Origin: an uncultured Allomuricauda sp.
Lineage (GTDB): Bacteria; Bacteroidota; Bacteroidia; Flavobacteriales; Flavobacteriaceae
Reading direction: 5' to 3'
DNA length: 64,000 nucleotides
Assembly: GCF_947501165.1 (NCBI RefSeq)
Contig: NZ_CANMUU010000001.1
Span: 744,001-808,000, forward strand
The translations under genes were made by a program, and so were the position numbers. Positions within the stretch are counted from its first letter, which is position 1. The number at the start of each line of letters is the position of its first letter. The notes below the pieces were generated by a model. The model was given only the letters and a program-made list of their open reading frames with translations, was not told the origin of the DNA and searched no databases. Positions 61,730 through 64,000 of this stretch are shown piece by piece.

Positions 61730-62998
61730 TTAATTTCCATTTGAAAACCGATACGAGAGATATAAATTAATAATATAGAGTATTGAATAGCATGTAGCAA
61801 AACATATTAAGGCCAACTTAACATCATTGTAGTGAATCCCTATTCCAAATGAAGCAGCAGTTACCAGTAATAATACTGATTGCCATATCAAATCTATATG
61901 TTGTTTTTCAGCAATATTAAACATATAACTAAGAGGACTGGCTATAAACTTGAAGAAAAAAAGAATTGCAAAAATTTGTGAAAACTCTCCTGCGACTATC
62001 CAAGATTCACCAAAAACGACTTTGAAAATCCAAGGCCCAAATAAAAACAATATTAAACATGGAACAACTGCAAGAGCGGCTAGAGTTTTAAGGGTTTTTA
62101 AAAATATTTCCCTACAATTTCCCATTTTTGCGAAGTCCTCACTCGCCTTCTGCTTAAAGACATCCAATACTGATCTACCCAATAAACTAATTGGTGCATT
62201 CAAAACCCTTTCCATCAAAGAATAATTCCCTAAAATACCAGCACTGAAAAATTTTCCCAGTAGGAAGACCGGTAATTGATTAGAAACCACATTAATAAAT
62301 TCTCCTGGCAAAGTAAACATTGGGAATCGCCTATATCGCTTCTTCATACTGATAAGTTTAGGCTTATCGTAGTACCTCACAAAATTGTTCTTTTCCTTTT
62401 TTAATTGTAAGAACAAATAAATCACGGATAGTAGTCTTCCCAAAATAAATCCTCCTATCAATCCTATGGAATTTTTCTTCATCGTTCCCAATACAACTTG
62501 TGCTATGGTCATAGATCCACTATTGGCCACCTTACTTTTAGCCATCACTTTGTAATTGGAATTACGATTAAACCAATAACTTATGGCATTAAATGTTCCC
62601 ATTAAGAAAACAGATAGAGGTACAAAATAAAGCCATTTGGAAATTGATGCCCTCTTAGAAGACTCAGAAATCAGGAAATTGGTTATGGAAGTATTAAATA
62701 CTAAAACGGTAGCAAAAAGGATCGTACTTATACCAGCTACAATAAAGAGTGCCAGAATTGTAATGTTGGCGGCATCTTTTTCATCACTTGGTAAAATTAT
62801 TGCCAAATCATACTTCATTGAAGCCAACACGGTGCCAATTGCCACAAACGACATGTATAAGGCAAATATTCCAAAATCATCGGGCGTATAAAGCCTAGTT
62901 AGAACCGGTGATAAACCAAGCGGTATCGCCTGGGCAATCGCTGTGCCCGTAACCAGGGTCAGTACGTTCTTTGTGAATTTTGAGTCTAAAAAAGACAT
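61730..62998 (-). CDS. Wzx-type polysaccharide flippase
   Basis: A 422-residue membrane protein of the MOP/RfbX family with about 12 helices. The N-terminus FTKNVLTLVTGTAIAQAIPLGLSPVLTRLYTPDDFG (given in parts: LVTGTAIAQAIPLGLSP, then LTRLYTPDDFGIFALY) is the family start. It flips undecaprenyl-linked repeat units to the periplasm for the polymerases encoded nearby. It lies 6 bp before hisH and 8 bp after the WlbA-like gene. Confidence 0.92.
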   Translation of the reverse strand: MSFLDSKFTKNVLTLVTGTAIAQAIPLGLSPVLTRLYTPDDFGIFALYMSFVAIGTVLASMKYDLAIILPSDEKDAANITILALFIVAGISTILFATVLVFNTSITNFLISESSKRASISKWLYFVPLSVFLMGTFNAISYWFNRNSNYKVMAKSKVANSGSMTIAQVVLGTMKKNSIGLIGGFILGRLLSVIYLFLQLKKEKNNFVRYYDKPKLISMKKRYRRFPMFTLPGEFINVVSNQLPVFLLGKFFSAGILGNYSLMERVLNAPISLLGRSVLDVFKQKASEDFAKMGNCREIFLKTLKTLAALAVVPCLILFLFGPWIFKVVFGESWIVAGEFSQIFAILFFFKFIASPLSYMFNIAEKQHIDLIWQSVLLLVTAASFGIGIHYNDVKLALICFATCYSILYIINLYLSYRFSNGN

Positions 62999-63006
62999 CC
63001 CTTTTC

Positions 63007-63999
<993 letters not shown>

Positions 64000-64000
64000 G

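Overview
The window looks like a chromosomal segment from a marine member of the Flavobacteriaceae (Muricauda/Maribacter-like; the genus is inference). The pointers are an atpBEFHAG operon without atpDC, a SprE/PorW lipoprotein and a bactofilin next to that operon, the purD / DUF6341 / DUF6427 / DUF4254 / GT9 block, promoters that fit the Bacteroidetes TTG-N17-23-TAnnTTTG rule, and AT-leaning coding sequence. No rRNA, tRNA, IS transposase, integrase or CRISPR array was seen.

Layout. 1-1180: 5' part of a TetA-type MFS transporter that runs off the left edge. 1255-9941 (minus): one long run sprE - bactofilin - atpZ - DUF6168 - atpB-E-F-H-A-G, closed by a strong terminator at about 1206-1230. 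10045-16838: housekeeping and stress genes: a DJ-1/AraC regulator, small conserved proteins, an ABC exporter pair, a ferredoxin reductase and a patatin. 17152-22590 (plus): an arsenosugar-type cluster (DUF2064 glycosyltransferase, AhpD-like protein, radical SAM ArsS) followed by a large TonB-dependent receptor; no ArsM is present.

22785-40479 (all minus): an accessory region of mostly single, unrelated genes: stress and regulatory genes, RsgA, a beta-lactamase-like hydrolase, DUF4259, orphans, a SIR2-like protein, a HEPN-like protein and a SymE-like toxin. From 24.7 to 35.9 kb the genes are separated by at least eight near-full and several partial copies of one directional element of about 75 bp with a conserved 9-bp hairpin. 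Typically one gene is followed by one element, so the stretch looks like a gene-cassette array. This is the most unusual part of the window.

40776-45529: a TetR regulator and the conserved GT9/DUF4254/DUF6427/DUF6341/purD block. 45572 to the right edge: a surface polysaccharide (O-antigen or capsule) locus. It contains an initiating sugar transferase, glycosyltransferases, a flippase, two polymerase-like proteins, and homologues of WbpB/WlbA, WbpE, WbpD and WbpI plus the WbpG-HisH-HisF amidotransferase trio. Together these predict a 2,3-diamino-2,3-dideoxy-uronic acid carrying an acetamidino group. An L-2-hydroxyglutarate oxidase sits inside the locus and probably recycles the 2-hydroxyglutarate that WbpB-type enzymes produce. 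WbpA (UDP-GlcNAc 6-dehydrogenase) is not in view and may lie beyond position 64000.
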